From Brucella anthropi ATCC 49188 (GTDB taxonomy: Bacteria > Pseudomonadota > Alphaproteobacteria > Rhizobiales > Rhizobiaceae), in the NCBI RefSeq assembly GCF_000017405.1, contig NC_009669.1:106352-170351 (forward strand): a stretch of 64,000 nt of DNA. Reading direction: 5' to 3'. Below the pieces are notes generated by a model, which did no database searches, was not told the DNA's origin, and was given only the letters and a program-made list of their open reading frames with translations. The translations under genes and the position numbers were made by a program. Below, in pieces: positions 17,116 through 26,041 of this stretch (positions are counted from its first letter, which is position 1; each line of letters starts with the position of its first letter).

Positions 17116-18855
17116 ATGGAGAACATGATGACCGTCGACAAAAAACCTCTCCGTAGCGAGGCATGGTTTAAGCGTATTGACAATACCGGGTATGAGCACC
17201 GCACCCACCTCAAGGCGCGTGGTGCGCTACCAGATATGTTCGAGGGCAAACCCGTAATCGGCATTGCCAACTCGGCATCCGATCTGGTCCCCTGCAACGC
17301 CCATCTCACGGAACTGGCGGAATGGGTTGCTCGCGGTGTGCTCGAAGCTGGCGGTTTTCCGCTTGTGTTTTCTACGATGTCAATCGGCGACTCCATCATG
17401 CGTCCGAGCGGAATGCTCTTCCGCAATATGATGAGTATGGAGCTCGAGGCGACACTTCGCGCAAACCCGCTCGACGGCGTGGTTTTGCTAACAGGATGCG
17501 ACAATACGGCGCCCGCCTACATGATGGGGGCGGCCAGCGTCGATCTTCCGACCATCGTCGTGCACGGTGGGACGATGCTGAGCGGTCGCGTTGGGATGCG
17601 GCAGGTAGGTTCGGGTTCCGACATTTTTCGTATGCACGGCGAATACAAGGCAGGGCGTATGACGAAGGACGCTTTCCTTGCGTCGGAATATGGAATGTCG
17701 CGCAGTAACGGCGCCTGTAACACGATGGGGACGGCAACGACGATGGGCTGTATCGCAGAAGCCCTCGGCCTCAGTCTCACGGGATCTGCTGCCATTCCCG
17801 CGGTTGATGGGCGTCGGAAGGGCTCCGCGCAGTTGTCCGGTCGGCGAATCGTCGAGATGGTCAGAGAAGATCTGGCGTTCTCTAAGATCGTCGATCGATC
17901 GGCGCTTGAGAATGCAATCCGAGTCAACGCTGCCCTTGGCGGGAGCACGAATGCAATCATTCATTTGCTGGCTTTGGCAGGGCGTCTGGAGATTGAACTG
18001 ACCCTTGCCGACTTCGAAGAAAACAGCCGGTCAATCCCGCTTCTTGCCAACATCCTTCCGAACGGCAAGTACCTCGTCGAGGAATTCTTCTCCGCGGGTG
18101 GATTGCCAGCCGTCATGGCATCGCTTGGGGAGAGGCTCAACCTTGATGCGCGCACCGCAGGCGGAAAGACACTGCGGGAGGAACTCGCTGGCGTCGAAAG
18201 CCTTGACCACGATGTCATCGCGCCGTTCGACAAACCGATCAAGCCGCAGAACGCGTTGCGCATCATCAGGGGCAACATTGCACCAAACGGTGCTGTGATG
18301 AAACCATCAGCCGCAAGTCCGCACCTGATGAAACATACGGGCCGTGCCGTCGTGTTCGAATCCGTGGAAGATCTCGACAAGCGCATCGATGATCCGTCTC
18401 TGAATATCGACGAGACCTGCGTACTCGTTCTGAAGGGCATTGGCCCTAGAGGTTATCCGGGCATGCCGGAACTTGGAAATATCCGTTTGCCCAAGCATAT
18501 TCTCGAAAAGGGCGTCACCGATATGGTCAGGATTTCGGACGGCCGCATGAGTGGCACGGCTTATGGTACCGTCGTGCTTCACGTTGCGCCCGAATCCTCG
18601 ATCGGTGGTCCGCTGGCTCTGATCCGTGATGGTGACCTGATCTCGCTGGACGTCGAGGCGGGCACATTGTCGGTCGATCTTACGGATGAAGAACTTGAAC
18701 AGCGGCGGTCGCAAGCCTCCTTCGCGCCCATCAGCCACAAGCGCGGTTACGAGCGCCTCTTTGTTGAGCATGTTTTGCAGGCTGATAAGGGGCTCGATTT
18801 TGATTTCCTGGTGGGGCGAAGCGGGAACGAAGCTCCGACGAGACGACCGTTCTAA
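17116..18855 (+). CDS. IlvD/Edd-family dehydratase (sugar-acid dehydratase-like)
   Basis: A 579-residue iron-sulfur dehydratase. RSEAWF at the N-terminus and the overall length match the arabinonate/xylonate branch rather than biosynthetic IlvD. The cluster-binding cysteines are visible in PCNAHL, GCDNTAPA and NGACNTMGTATTM, and the C-terminal GRMSGTAYGTVVLHVAPES is conserved. I use the ATG at 17116, preceded by GAGGGGTG; a GTG at 17068 would add 16 residues. The enzyme removes water from a 2,3-dihydroxy acid to give a 2-keto-3-deoxy acid. Its place behind the binding protein suggests that the imported compound, or its oxidation product, is such an acid. Confidence 0.85.
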   Translation: MENMMTVDKKPLRSEAWFKRIDNTGYEHRTHLKARGALPDMFEGKPVIGIANSASDLVPCNAHLTELAEWVARGVLEAGGFPLVFSTMSIGDSIMRPSGMLFRNMMSMELEATLRANPLDGVVLLTGCDNTAPAYMMGAASVDLPTIVVHGGTMLSGRVGMRQVGSGSDIFRMHGEYKAGRMTKDAFLASEYGMSRSNGACNTMGTATTMGCIAEALGLSLTGSAAIPAVDGRRKGSAQLSGRRIVEMVREDLAFSKIVDRSALENAIRVNAALGGSTNAIIHLLALAGRLEIELTLADFEENSRSIPLLANILPNGKYLVEEFFSAGGLPAVMASLGERLNLDARTAGGKTLREELAGVESLDHDVIAPFDKPIKPQNALRIIRGNIAPNGAVMKPSAASPHLMKHTGRAVVFESVEDLDKRIDDPSLNIDETCVLVLKGIGPRGYPGMPELGNIRLPKHILEKGVTDMVRISDGRMSGTAYGTVVLHVAPESSIGGPLALIRDGDLISLDVEAGTLSVDLTDEELEQRRSQASFAPISHKRGYERLFVEHVLQADKGLDFDFLVGRSGNEAPTRRPF

Positions 18856-18875
18856 TCCTGATCGCAACTAAACAG

Positions 18876-18910
18876 CGCCGCTACTCCCGCGCGTCCCGGG
18901 AATAGCGGCG
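18876..18910. terminator. Hairpin terminator between convergent dehydratase and GntR genes
   Basis: An eight-base-pair outer stem CGCCGCTA/TAGCGGCG encloses a second CCCG/CGGG pairing. The hairpin lies between the two stop codons and could serve both strands. The T-run is short (TTCTC), so the strength is uncertain. Confidence 0.6.
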
Positions 18911-18913
18911 TTC

Positions 18914-19588
18914 TCAGTCGCCGTCGGGACGTGATAATGAACCGGTGAGCTTTTGACCTTCTGTAATGTTGTGTTGCTCAGCCAACGTCCCGGCAAGAAC
19001 CGAATCCCGTTCACGGATAGCATTCCAGATCGGTTCATGCTGGACGATAATCTCCAAGGGATCTTCTATCAGAAGATTGCTTGATCGGATGAACACACGG
19101 ATTTGCTGCTCTATCAGCTTATATTGTTGTTTTAGGCGGCTATGCCCTGACTCGTCGATGATCGATTTATGAAAACCGAAATCGGCCTCGGCAATTGTTT
19201 CAGAGCTCTCCGTCACTGTATTTTTCAGCCTATCAAATGCGGCCTCAATACGCGACATCGCTTCGTTGTCGGCATTGGTCGCAGCAAACTGTGCCGCCAG
19301 ACGTTCGATAGCACCTCGTAGTGTATAGAGCTCCCAGACATCCTGATGAGTGAGTTCAACGACCGTCCAACCCGTGTAGGGAACGAGACTGACAAGCCCT
19401 TCTTTTCCAAGCTGATGCAGCGCCGTGCGGACAGTGGCACGGGAAAGACCCATGCCCTCCGAAAGCTGGACCTCTGTCAAGCGCGATCCCGGTCGGATCG
19501 ATCCGTCTACGATTTGGGATCTCAATACGCCAAGCGCTCGCACGTCCGCTGGCATCTTTTCGATTTTTGGTAGCTTCATTTGCGTCAT
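18914..19588 (-). CDS. GntR-family regulator with FCD domain
   Basis: A 224-residue regulator. The winged helix is ALGVLRSQIVDGSIRPGSRLTEVQLSEGMGLSRATVRTALHQLGKEGLV, and the FCD effector domain follows with ELYTLRGAIERLAAQFA, a DFGFHKSIIDESGH segment, and QHEPIWNAIRERD, which supply the usual Asp and His metal/ligand contacts. It is divergent from the kinase operon and convergent with the dehydratase gene. A perfect 20-bp palindrome lies 85 bases before its start, and a partial copy precedes the 16181 gene. I infer that it represses both units and itself until a pathway acid is present. Confidence 0.9.
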   Translation of the reverse strand: MTQMKLPKIEKMPADVRALGVLRSQIVDGSIRPGSRLTEVQLSEGMGLSRATVRTALHQLGKEGLVSLVPYTGWTVVELTHQDVWELYTLRGAIERLAAQFAATNADNEAMSRIEAAFDRLKNTVTESSETIAEADFGFHKSIIDESGHSRLKQQYKLIEQQIRVFIRSSNLLIEDPLEIIVQHEPIWNAIRERDSVLAGTLAEQHNITEGQKLTGSLSRPDGD

Positions 19589-19672
19589 CTTCGGCCCACA
19601 GTTGCTTGAAATTCAACATTAACGTTCCCCCGAGGGGCGAACAAGAGAACTATAACGAATTCTCCTTGAAAA

Positions 19673-19692
19673 GGCTATTGTCGACAATAGCC
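19673..19692. promoter_or_regulatory. Probable GntR operator, site 2 (perfect 20-bp palindrome)
   Basis: GGCTATTGTCGACAATAGCC reads the same on both strands. It lies in the 198-bp space between the GntR gene and the divergent kinase operon. A TATAAC sequence at 19651 just before it could be a plus-strand -10 box, which would place the operator over the transcription start and suit a repressor. Confidence 0.7.
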
Positions 19693-19786
19693 GTTTGAGC
19701 TATTTATGAGCGTATGAAAATGGTCGGCCTCAAGAAAAGGCCTGATTGCAATTACGAATTCAAAACAAGTCGGAGGAGCTGTCCGG

Positions 19787-21205
19787 ATGTTCAGGGCGAA
19801 CAAAATTCGAAACGCTGACGAGATTGCCGCTCACGGGGATGCGGCGTCACGCCAGATTGTCCTTGAAATCGCGGACCGGACACTTGAGCGGCTCGATAGC
19901 TACAAGCGCATCCGCAGCATCATGCGACTTGAGGGCGATATCCTGCACATCGGCACGAAGTCGTGGGACCTGTCGAAGAAGCGCAACATCTACCTCTTTG
20001 GTGCGGGCAAGGCCTGCAACCACATGGCCATGGCGGTGGATCACGTCCTTGGCGACCGCCTCACGCGCGGAATAGCCATCGTGAAGATCCACGAGGAAAC
20101 CGATCGTTTCAACAAGACCGAGGTTTACGTTGGCGGCCATCCTCTGCCGAACGAGGCAGGCTACCGGGCGTCCAGGAAGATGATCGAGATCATCGACCAG
20201 GCGGGTCCGGACGACCTTTTTATCGGAGTCATCAGCGGTGGCAGTTCGGCATTGATGTCCTGCCCAATCGACGGTATTTCGCTGCAGGACGAGATCGACA
20301 CGACCGACGTACTGCTGAAATCCGGCGCCGGAATCTACGAAATCAACGCGGTGCGCCGGCACATATCCGCGCTGAACGGGGGCATGCTCGCCAAGCGCAT
20401 TCAGGACGTGGGCGCGGAGCTGATCGGCTTCGGCATCAGCGATGCCGTCGGCTCACCGGCAACCGGTGACATCGCCGTCCCCTACGCTGCCTATAAAAGC
20501 ACGCCCATTGGGCCCGATGCGACGACACTGGATGATGCGCGCGCTACCATCGTCAATTATGACGTGGCCGACCGCCTGCCAAAGAGCGTCGTCGACTACC
20601 TGATGAATGCCGGGCCGGACAAGGAAACGCCGAAGGCCTTTCCGAACAACACCTATTTCTTGCTCAACACCCTGCCGGATTCCTGCATCTACGCCAGGGA
20701 AATCTGTGAGGAGATGGGTATTCCTGCCATTATCATCTCTTCTTTCCTGGAAGGTGAAAGCAAGGACGCAGGCACGTTCTTCGCTTCGATGGCGCGTGAG
20801 ATCCAGACTTACGGCAACCCGGTCAAGGCGCCGTGCGTGCTGCTCAGTTCTGGCGAAGTCACGACTCAGATTCTCGACAACAGCGTCATCCGCGGGCACG
20901 GCGGACCGGGCCAGGAAATGACGATCAGCTTTGCGATCACCGCCGCGAAAACAAAGGGCGCGTGCCTTCTGTCGATTGACAGCGAAGGAACCGACGGGAC
21001 GGCCAAGGTGGCCGGCGGCATCACCGATTCCGCCAGTCTGGCGGCTGCTGCGGGAAAGGGCATCAATCTCCATCAGACGCTGCGCGAGCACAGTTGTTTC
21101 GAGGCGCTCGACGCTATCGGCTCCGCTGTCTTCACCGGCAACACCGGCACCAACCTGTGCGACCTCAACATTCTTTACGTACCAGCTCTGAAGGAGGGCC
21201 AGTAA
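19787..21205 (+). CDS. Glycerate 2-kinase-like protein (DUF4147 + MOFRL domains)
   Basis: A 472-residue protein of the type-II glycerate kinase family, which makes 2-phosphoglycerate from D-glycerate and ATP. The N-terminal domain shows FGAGKACNHMAMA and SGGSSALMSCP, then KSGAGIYEINAVRRHIS. The C-terminal MOFRL domain shows LSSGEVTTQI, GHGGPGQEMTISFAI and SEGTDGTAKVAGGITDS. Several family positions differ (for example GISDAVGSPATGD where SDVxGD is common), so the substrate could be another hydroxy acid. It heads a probable operon with the enolase-like gene one base later. GTCGGAGGAGCTGTCCGG supplies the ribosome binding site. Confidence 0.8.
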   Translation: MFRANKIRNADEIAAHGDAASRQIVLEIADRTLERLDSYKRIRSIMRLEGDILHIGTKSWDLSKKRNIYLFGAGKACNHMAMAVDHVLGDRLTRGIAIVKIHEETDRFNKTEVYVGGHPLPNEAGYRASRKMIEIIDQAGPDDLFIGVISGGSSALMSCPIDGISLQDEIDTTDVLLKSGAGIYEINAVRRHISALNGGMLAKRIQDVGAELIGFGISDAVGSPATGDIAVPYAAYKSTPIGPDATTLDDARATIVNYDVADRLPKSVVDYLMNAGPDKETPKAFPNNTYFLLNTLPDSCIYAREICEEMGIPAIIISSFLEGESKDAGTFFASMAREIQTYGNPVKAPCVLLSSGEVTTQILDNSVIRGHGGPGQEMTISFAITAAKTKGACLLSIDSEGTDGTAKVAGGITDSASLAAAAGKGINLHQTLREHSCFEALDAIGSAVFTGNTGTNLCDLNILYVPALKEGQ

Positions 21206-21206
21206 C

Positions 21207-22481
21207 ATGGAAGACAGGATTGCCTCAATCTTCGCCCAGCAGATCATCGACTGCAAATGCCGCCCAGCGGTAGAGGTGGAAATCCGCACCGAAAGCGGTG
21301 CTGTCGGCCGCGGCGCGGCTCCGACCGGGAGCTCGGTCGGCATGCACGAAGCCTTCGTGCTGCGCGACGGCGACAAGTCGACCTATGGCGGCCTTAGTGT
21401 TCACAAGGCGGTCGAGAAGGTCGAGACGATCATCGCACCAGCGCTCATCGGGATGGACGTCTTCGATCAGCGCGCCATTGACGAGAAGATGATCGCGATC
21501 GACGGTACGCCAGATAAGGGGAGCCTTGGCGGCAACACGATATATTCGGTATCGATCGCGGCTTTCCGTGCTGCGGCCGATGCGCTGCGCATTCCGCTCT
21601 ATGACCACATTGCGGGCGGTTCGATCAAGACTGTGCCTGTTCCCTGCTTCAACGTCATCAATGGCGGAAAATACGACGGTTTCATCCAGTCCTTCAACGA
21701 GTTCCTGATCGTTCCCTACGGTACGGACAGTATCGACGTTTCGATCGAGATGGCGGTTACCGTTTTCCAGGAGCTCTCGCACGTGCTCACCAGACACCTC
21801 GGCCACAAACCGCAGGTCGCTAGCTCTTACGGTTACGCAGCGCCCTCGGACGATCCGGAAGTGCTTCTCGATCTCATGCAGCAGGCTATCGACGCCTGCG
21901 GCTACACCGGGCGCATCGCTTTCGCTCTCGATTGCGCGTCGAGCGAGTTTTTCGACGCTGAGAGCCATACGTATCTTCTGAAAGGGCAACGCGTTAGCAG
22001 TGACGAGCTGATCGCTTACGCCAAGCGCCTGACGGAAAAATACGACTTCGTTTTTATCGAGGACCTCCTCGATGAGAACGACTGGGATGGCTATGTTAAA
22101 GCAAACCGCGAGATTGACCGGACGATCATCCTTGGTGACGACCTAACGGTAACCAAGCTCGAATACCTCAAGCGCGCTTTCGAAACCAAAGCTGTCGGCG
22201 GCTTTATCCTGAAGCCCAATCAGGTCGGCACGATCACAGAAGCGATGGACGCTCACCGCTACGCGAGCGAACATGGCATGATTTCCGTCCCCTCAGGGCG
22301 CTCCGGCGGTGTCGTTGACGATGTCGTGATGGATTTCTCGGTCGGACTTCAGGTTCCGTTTCAGAAGAACGGCGCGCCTCGTTCCGGCGAGCGCATCGAA
22401 AAGCTGAACTTCCTGATGCGTGCCAATGCCCGCAGCGCCGGATGTCGCCTTTACGACATCAAGCCTCTCCTAAAATTCTGA
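21207..22481 (+). CDS. Divergent enolase-superfamily protein (enolase paralogue)
   Basis: A 424-residue protein that aligns along its whole length with enolase. Mg ligands are kept (ALDCASSEF, FIEDLLDENDWDG, LGDDLTVTK), as are the two active-site lysines (ILKPNQVG and QKNGAPRSGER) and the NEF glutamate. But GDEGGYAP of true enolase is ASSYGYAAP here, so the catalytic acid equivalent to yeast Glu211 is gone. GGxHA has become GGKYD and SHRSG has become SGRSG, so both active-site histidines are also missing. The opening IIDCKCRPAVEVEI replaces IxDSRGNPTVEVEV. It is therefore unlikely to be the housekeeping enolase and may act on a related phospho-acid made by the preceding kinase. One base separates the two genes. 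Confidence 0.8.
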   Translation: MEDRIASIFAQQIIDCKCRPAVEVEIRTESGAVGRGAAPTGSSVGMHEAFVLRDGDKSTYGGLSVHKAVEKVETIIAPALIGMDVFDQRAIDEKMIAIDGTPDKGSLGGNTIYSVSIAAFRAAADALRIPLYDHIAGGSIKTVPVPCFNVINGGKYDGFIQSFNEFLIVPYGTDSIDVSIEMAVTVFQELSHVLTRHLGHKPQVASSYGYAAPSDDPEVLLDLMQQAIDACGYTGRIAFALDCASSEFFDAESHTYLLKGQRVSSDELIAYAKRLTEKYDFVFIEDLLDENDWDGYVKANREIDRTIILGDDLTVTKLEYLKRAFETKAVGGFILKPNQVGTITEAMDAHRYASEHGMISVPSGRSGGVVDDVVMDFSVGLQVPFQKNGAPRSGERIEKLNFLMRANARSAGCRLYDIKPLLKF

Positions 22482-22529
22482 CGATCAAGAAATCAGCCGA
22501 TCGAACCTTCATCCATAGGGAGCTCCATT

Positions 22530-23651
22530 ATGACCACGAAAATCGACTTTCTCTACCTTTCCGAACCCGACATGATCGCCGCCGGTGTCAACGACGCAAA
22601 GCGTTGCGTGGAAATCTGCGAGGAGACTTTCAGCCTGCTGGGCGAGGGCGACTACCTCATGGGCGGTGCCAACCACAACAGCCATGGCCTCAACATCGTC
22701 TTTCCGAAGGAAACGAAGTTCCCGAACATGCCCGTCGCCGGCCCGGACCGGCGTTTCGCCGCCATGCCCGGTTATCTCGGCGGCCGCTTCGACGTCTGCG
22801 GCAACAAGTGGTACGGCTCGAACCATGCCAATACCCAGAAGGGCCTTCCGCGCTCGATCCTAACGATGATGCTGAACGACAAGGAAACCGGCGCGCCGCT
22901 GGCGCTGATGTCAGCGAACCTGCTCAGCGCCGCGCGCACAGGCGCCGTACCGGGCGTCGCGGCAAAGCACCTCGCCAACAAGGATGCTAAGGTCGTCTCC
23001 ATTGTCGGTTGCGGTCCGATCAACAAGGCCTGCTTCACCGCCATCATGACGCAGCTTCCCGCCGTCGAGAAAGTCGTCTGCTTCGACGTGTTCCTGGACA
23101 AGGCAAATGAACTTGCGCGCTGGGTCGCGGAGACCTACAAGGTCGAGGCCGTCGGCGTCGACGAGGCCGAGGCAGGCTTCCGCAACATCGACGTCATCAC
23201 CGTGGCGGCTTCGCGCCTCAAGCCGCTCTACTTCAAGGACGAGTGGATCAAGGAAGGCGCGACCATCCTCGTTTCCGGTCCGTTTAACACGGACGAGTCC
23301 TTCCTCACTGGGGCGACGATCGTCTACGATCATACGCCGCTTCAGGAAGCCTATGTCGAGGACGCTATCGCCTCGGGCAACAAGGATGCCTATTACGGCG
23401 GCGTGATTGGCGGTCCGTTCTTCCGTCTCATCGACGCTGGCAAGTTGCCGGCTCTCAAAGACTCGACCGGCCTTGGCGACGTGGTCAACGGCAAGAAGCC
23501 GGGCCGCGAAAGCGCCAAGGATCGGGTCATCTTCATCGCTTGCGGCATGGCTGTCTTCGACATCAGCTGGGGCTTCGAAGTGTATGAGAACGCCAAGAAG
23601 AACGGCATCGGCCAGTCCCTCAATCTCTGGGACAAGCCCGCCCTCGCTTGA
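22530..23651 (+). CDS. Ornithine cyclodeaminase/mu-crystallin family enzyme (tyramine oxidase subunit B-like)
   Basis: A 373-residue NAD(P)-dependent enzyme of the OCD family, in the group often labelled tyramine oxidase subunit B. MMLNDKETGAPLALMSANLLSAARTGAVPGVAAKHLA is the typical core with the ligand-binding arginine, and VSIVGCGPINKACFTAI is the dinucleotide-binding turn. Family members deaminate or reduce imino and amino acids; the label is by similarity only and no oxidase partner is present here. The gene follows the enolase-like gene by 48 bases with GGGAGCTCC upstream, and a strong hairpin closes the unit. It is the last gene of the presumed GntR-controlled operon. Confidence 0.78.
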   Translation: MTTKIDFLYLSEPDMIAAGVNDAKRCVEICEETFSLLGEGDYLMGGANHNSHGLNIVFPKETKFPNMPVAGPDRRFAAMPGYLGGRFDVCGNKWYGSNHANTQKGLPRSILTMMLNDKETGAPLALMSANLLSAARTGAVPGVAAKHLANKDAKVVSIVGCGPINKACFTAIMTQLPAVEKVVCFDVFLDKANELARWVAETYKVEAVGVDEAEAGFRNIDVITVAASRLKPLYFKDEWIKEGATILVSGPFNTDESFLTGATIVYDHTPLQEAYVEDAIASGNKDAYYGGVIGGPFFRLIDAGKLPALKDSTGLGDVVNGKKPGRESAKDRVIFIACGMAVFDISWGFEVYENAKKNGIGQSLNLWDKPALA

Positions 23652-23657
23652 TCAGGC

Positions 23658-23690
23658 GCCGGCCGCGTCGTTTCTGGCGACGCGGCCGGC
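23658..23690 (+). terminator. Strong hairpin ending the kinase/enolase-like/OCD operon
   Basis: A perfect 13-base-pair stem (GCCGGCCGCGTCG and its complement) with a seven-base loop starts six bases after the OCD stop. There is no U-run after it, so it may act as a transcript-stabilising hairpin or a weak terminator. Confidence 0.65.
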
Positions 23691-23788
23691 AAACGGATGG
23701 GTCCGCAGGTTCGCCCGGTGCAGCCCTTGCATCCGCTGTCCGGGGCCCGGTCTGCCGCTCAATGTACAAGCCATGATGAGGAACGCGC

Positions 23789-24481
23789 ATGCTTTCGTTG
23801 GCCGACCCGGTTCAAGCGACCAGCACGGATCATTTCTTCGGTCCATCCATATCGGAGATACATATTGAGGAAGTTTCCCGGGGCAAGCGGCCCAAGGCTC
23901 TCAAACATGTCATCAGGGCCATGGAGAACAGTGTTCTCGGTCAAAACCCCGACGTACCCGGCACTTTGCCAGCCTGCAAGATGCTCAATCTTCTTCAGGC
24001 CAGTGGCGTTCGCAGCGTGTCCGGACCACGCTTGCAGCCCGAGTTTCGGCTCCGCGGCGAATTTAACACCGCGTTGAACAGTTTGGCTAACGAAGGCCCG
24101 AACTCACAGTTCCTGGCGGCAGCGCTGGATGAACTTGAAGATGGCCTCGTCTGGTATTCGGCAAAGAGCGGTCCGTTTGCCAGCCTCAATTTCGAGCGAA
24201 ACCACGCTCATGCCGTTTTGGGGGCGCCCAAGACAGATAGTAGCGACAAGGTGTTGCTCGGCATCACAATCATGGCGCCATACACCCGCTTTCCGGACTA
24301 CGTCCTGCGCTTGCCGCGGGTGATGTTTCCTCTTTCGCCTGGAGAGTACAAATCGATCAGCGGTGAGTGGAAGAGCCACCAGATCGGTTCCCCGATTGTC
24401 TGCGCCGCAGGTCGTGAGTTTGCGATGCGATGCGCGTCGCACCCGCTTCTTTCCCTATGGTGCCAGAGGCTGGCGACCTGA
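23789..24481 (+). CDS. DMSP-lyase-family cupin-like protein, metal site apparently lost
   Basis: A 230-residue protein that resembles the dimethylsulfoniopropionate-lyase (DddL/DddQ-like) family. DGLVWYSAKSGPFASLNFERNHAHAVLGAP is followed by LGITIMAPYTRFPDY, then FPLSPGEYK and a C-terminal REFAMRCASHPLLSLWCQRL. In the active family the segment after YPDH carries His-His-x-x-Glu-Glu and a late GxxHAMR histidine. Here the first reads FPDYVLRLPRV and the second REFAMRC, so the metal ligands are not visible. The protein may be a non-catalytic relative or a decaying gene. GAGGAACGCGC precedes the ATG. Its C-terminal codons overlap the longest frame of the next gene. Confidence 0.5.
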   Translation: MLSLADPVQATSTDHFFGPSISEIHIEEVSRGKRPKALKHVIRAMENSVLGQNPDVPGTLPACKMLNLLQASGVRSVSGPRLQPEFRLRGEFNTALNSLANEGPNSQFLAAALDELEDGLVWYSAKSGPFASLNFERNHAHAVLGAPKTDSSDKVLLGITIMAPYTRFPDYVLRLPRVMFPLSPGEYKSISGEWKSHQIGSPIVCAAGREFAMRCASHPLLSLWCQRLAT

Positions 24482-24561
24482 TCGAACCCGCGTGCAATTC
24501 AACAGAGCGGAAGCGCTTGTCCCTGGCCAGCTCCGCGACCCCAACCTCGAGGACCGTAAAA

Positions 24562-25998
24562 TTGGATACTGCAACCATCCCTCAGCCCGATCAAATCGAC
24601 GCGCCATTTCTTCAGAGCGTTGAGGCCTATATCGATAATGCTATGACGCATCTGTCCCTTACCGAGGGGCTCGCCGAGCGGATCAAGGCTTGCAACTCGA
24701 CCTACACAGTCCGTTTCGGCGTCCGGTTGCGCGGCAGAATGTTTAGCTTTACCGGCTGGCGCTCGGTGCACAGTGAGCATGTCGAGCCGGCAAAAGGCGG
24801 AATTCGATACTCGATCCACTCCGATCAGGAAGAAGTCGAGGCGCTCGCTGCGCTCATGAGCCTGAAGTGCGCGGTCGTCGACGTACCGTTCGGAGGGTCG
24901 AAAGGTGCGCTCAAAATTGATCCCACCGAATGGGATGCCCATGAGCTGGAGCGTATCACGCGCCGATTTACCCAGGAGCTCGCTAAGCGCAATCTCATAT
25001 GCCCGGGCCGAAACGTCCCCGCGCCAGATATGGGCACAAGTGAACAGACCATGGCCTGGATGGCGGATGAATACAAGCGCACTGGTCCATCCGACATCAT
25101 GAATGCCAACGCCTGCGTTACCGGCAAGCCATTGGCCAGTGGCGGGATCGCAGGAAGAACCGAAGCGACGGGCAGGGGGGTTCAATACGCTATCCAAAGT
25201 TACCTGCGCGACGCCCAGGAAAATGGCATAGACGGGCGCCGGGATTTGCGGACCATGTCCGTTGTCGTCCAGGGATTTGGCAATGTCGGATACCACGCAG
25301 CCAAATTCCTGAGTGAAGACGATGGTGCCAGGATCATCGCGGTCGTCGAGCGCGATGGATACATCACCAATGCCGACGGGCTGGCCATAGAAGAGCTCAA
25401 ACGCTACCACGGTGAACATGGGACTATCCTTGGATTTCCGGGGGCGCAGAGCTATACCGACCGGGCCGCAGGTCTCGAACTTCCGTGCGACATCCTCATT
25501 CCAGCGGCTATGGAAAACGCCATCACGCTTGAAAACGTCGGCCGCATTCGAGCAAAGTTCATCGCTGAAGCAGCAAATGGACCCATCAGCTTCGAGGCTG
25601 AGCGACAGTTGTCCGATCGCGGCGTGGTCGTTCTGCCCGACCTCTTCGTGAATGCCGGCGGTGTAGCGGTGAGCTACTTCGAATGGGTCAAAAACATTAC
25701 ACACATCCCTTTCGGGCTGATGGAGCGCCGGCGCCGTGAGCGCAGGAATCTCCATATCACACACGCTCTCGAAGCGATGACTGAGCGGTCATTTCCGAGC
25801 GACATCCGCGATGAATTTCTTGAGGGTGGTGCGGAAATAGATCTGGTCAGGTCGGGACTGGAGGATGTGATGCGCAATGCCTACCAGAACATTGCCGAAG
25901 TAAAGCGCTCTTCTGCGGAAATCAAAACCTTCCGCACGGCAGCCTATGTCATAGCAATCAGGAAAATCGCCGACGCTTACCAGGCGATCGGTATCTAA
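24562..25998 (+). CDS. Glu/Leu/Phe/Val dehydrogenase (glutamate dehydrogenase family)
   Basis: About 478 residues. The substrate domain has VEPAKGGIRYS and LAALMSLKCAVVDVPFGGSKGAL, with the catalytic lysine in the KGA motif and the dinucleotide domain opening at VVVQGFGNVGYHAA. GRNVPAPDMGTSEQTMAWM is typical of hexameric GDH. I place the start at the TTG at 24562, with GAGGA nine bases upstream; the longer frame from 24430 would overlap the previous gene by 52 bases. The enzyme interconverts glutamate and 2-oxoglutarate, or a related pair, with NAD(P). In this setting it could recycle ammonia released by the amino-acid or hydantoin pathway. Confidence 0.85.
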   Translation: MDTATIPQPDQIDAPFLQSVEAYIDNAMTHLSLTEGLAERIKACNSTYTVRFGVRLRGRMFSFTGWRSVHSEHVEPAKGGIRYSIHSDQEEVEALAALMSLKCAVVDVPFGGSKGALKIDPTEWDAHELERITRRFTQELAKRNLICPGRNVPAPDMGTSEQTMAWMADEYKRTGPSDIMNANACVTGKPLASGGIAGRTEATGRGVQYAIQSYLRDAQENGIDGRRDLRTMSVVVQGFGNVGYHAAKFLSEDDGARIIAVVERDGYITNADGLAIEELKRYHGEHGTILGFPGAQSYTDRAAGLELPCDILIPAAMENAITLENVGRIRAKFIAEAANGPISFEAERQLSDRGVVVLPDLFVNAGGVAVSYFEWVKNITHIPFGLMERRRRERRNLHITHALEAMTERSFPSDIRDEFLEGGAEIDLVRSGLEDVMRNAYQNIAEVKRSSAEIKTFRTAAYVIAIRKIADAYQAIGI

Positions 25999-26041
25999 AC
26001 CGGTCCGCAGTTCCAAGATCGCAACTTAAAAGGAGAAGCAT

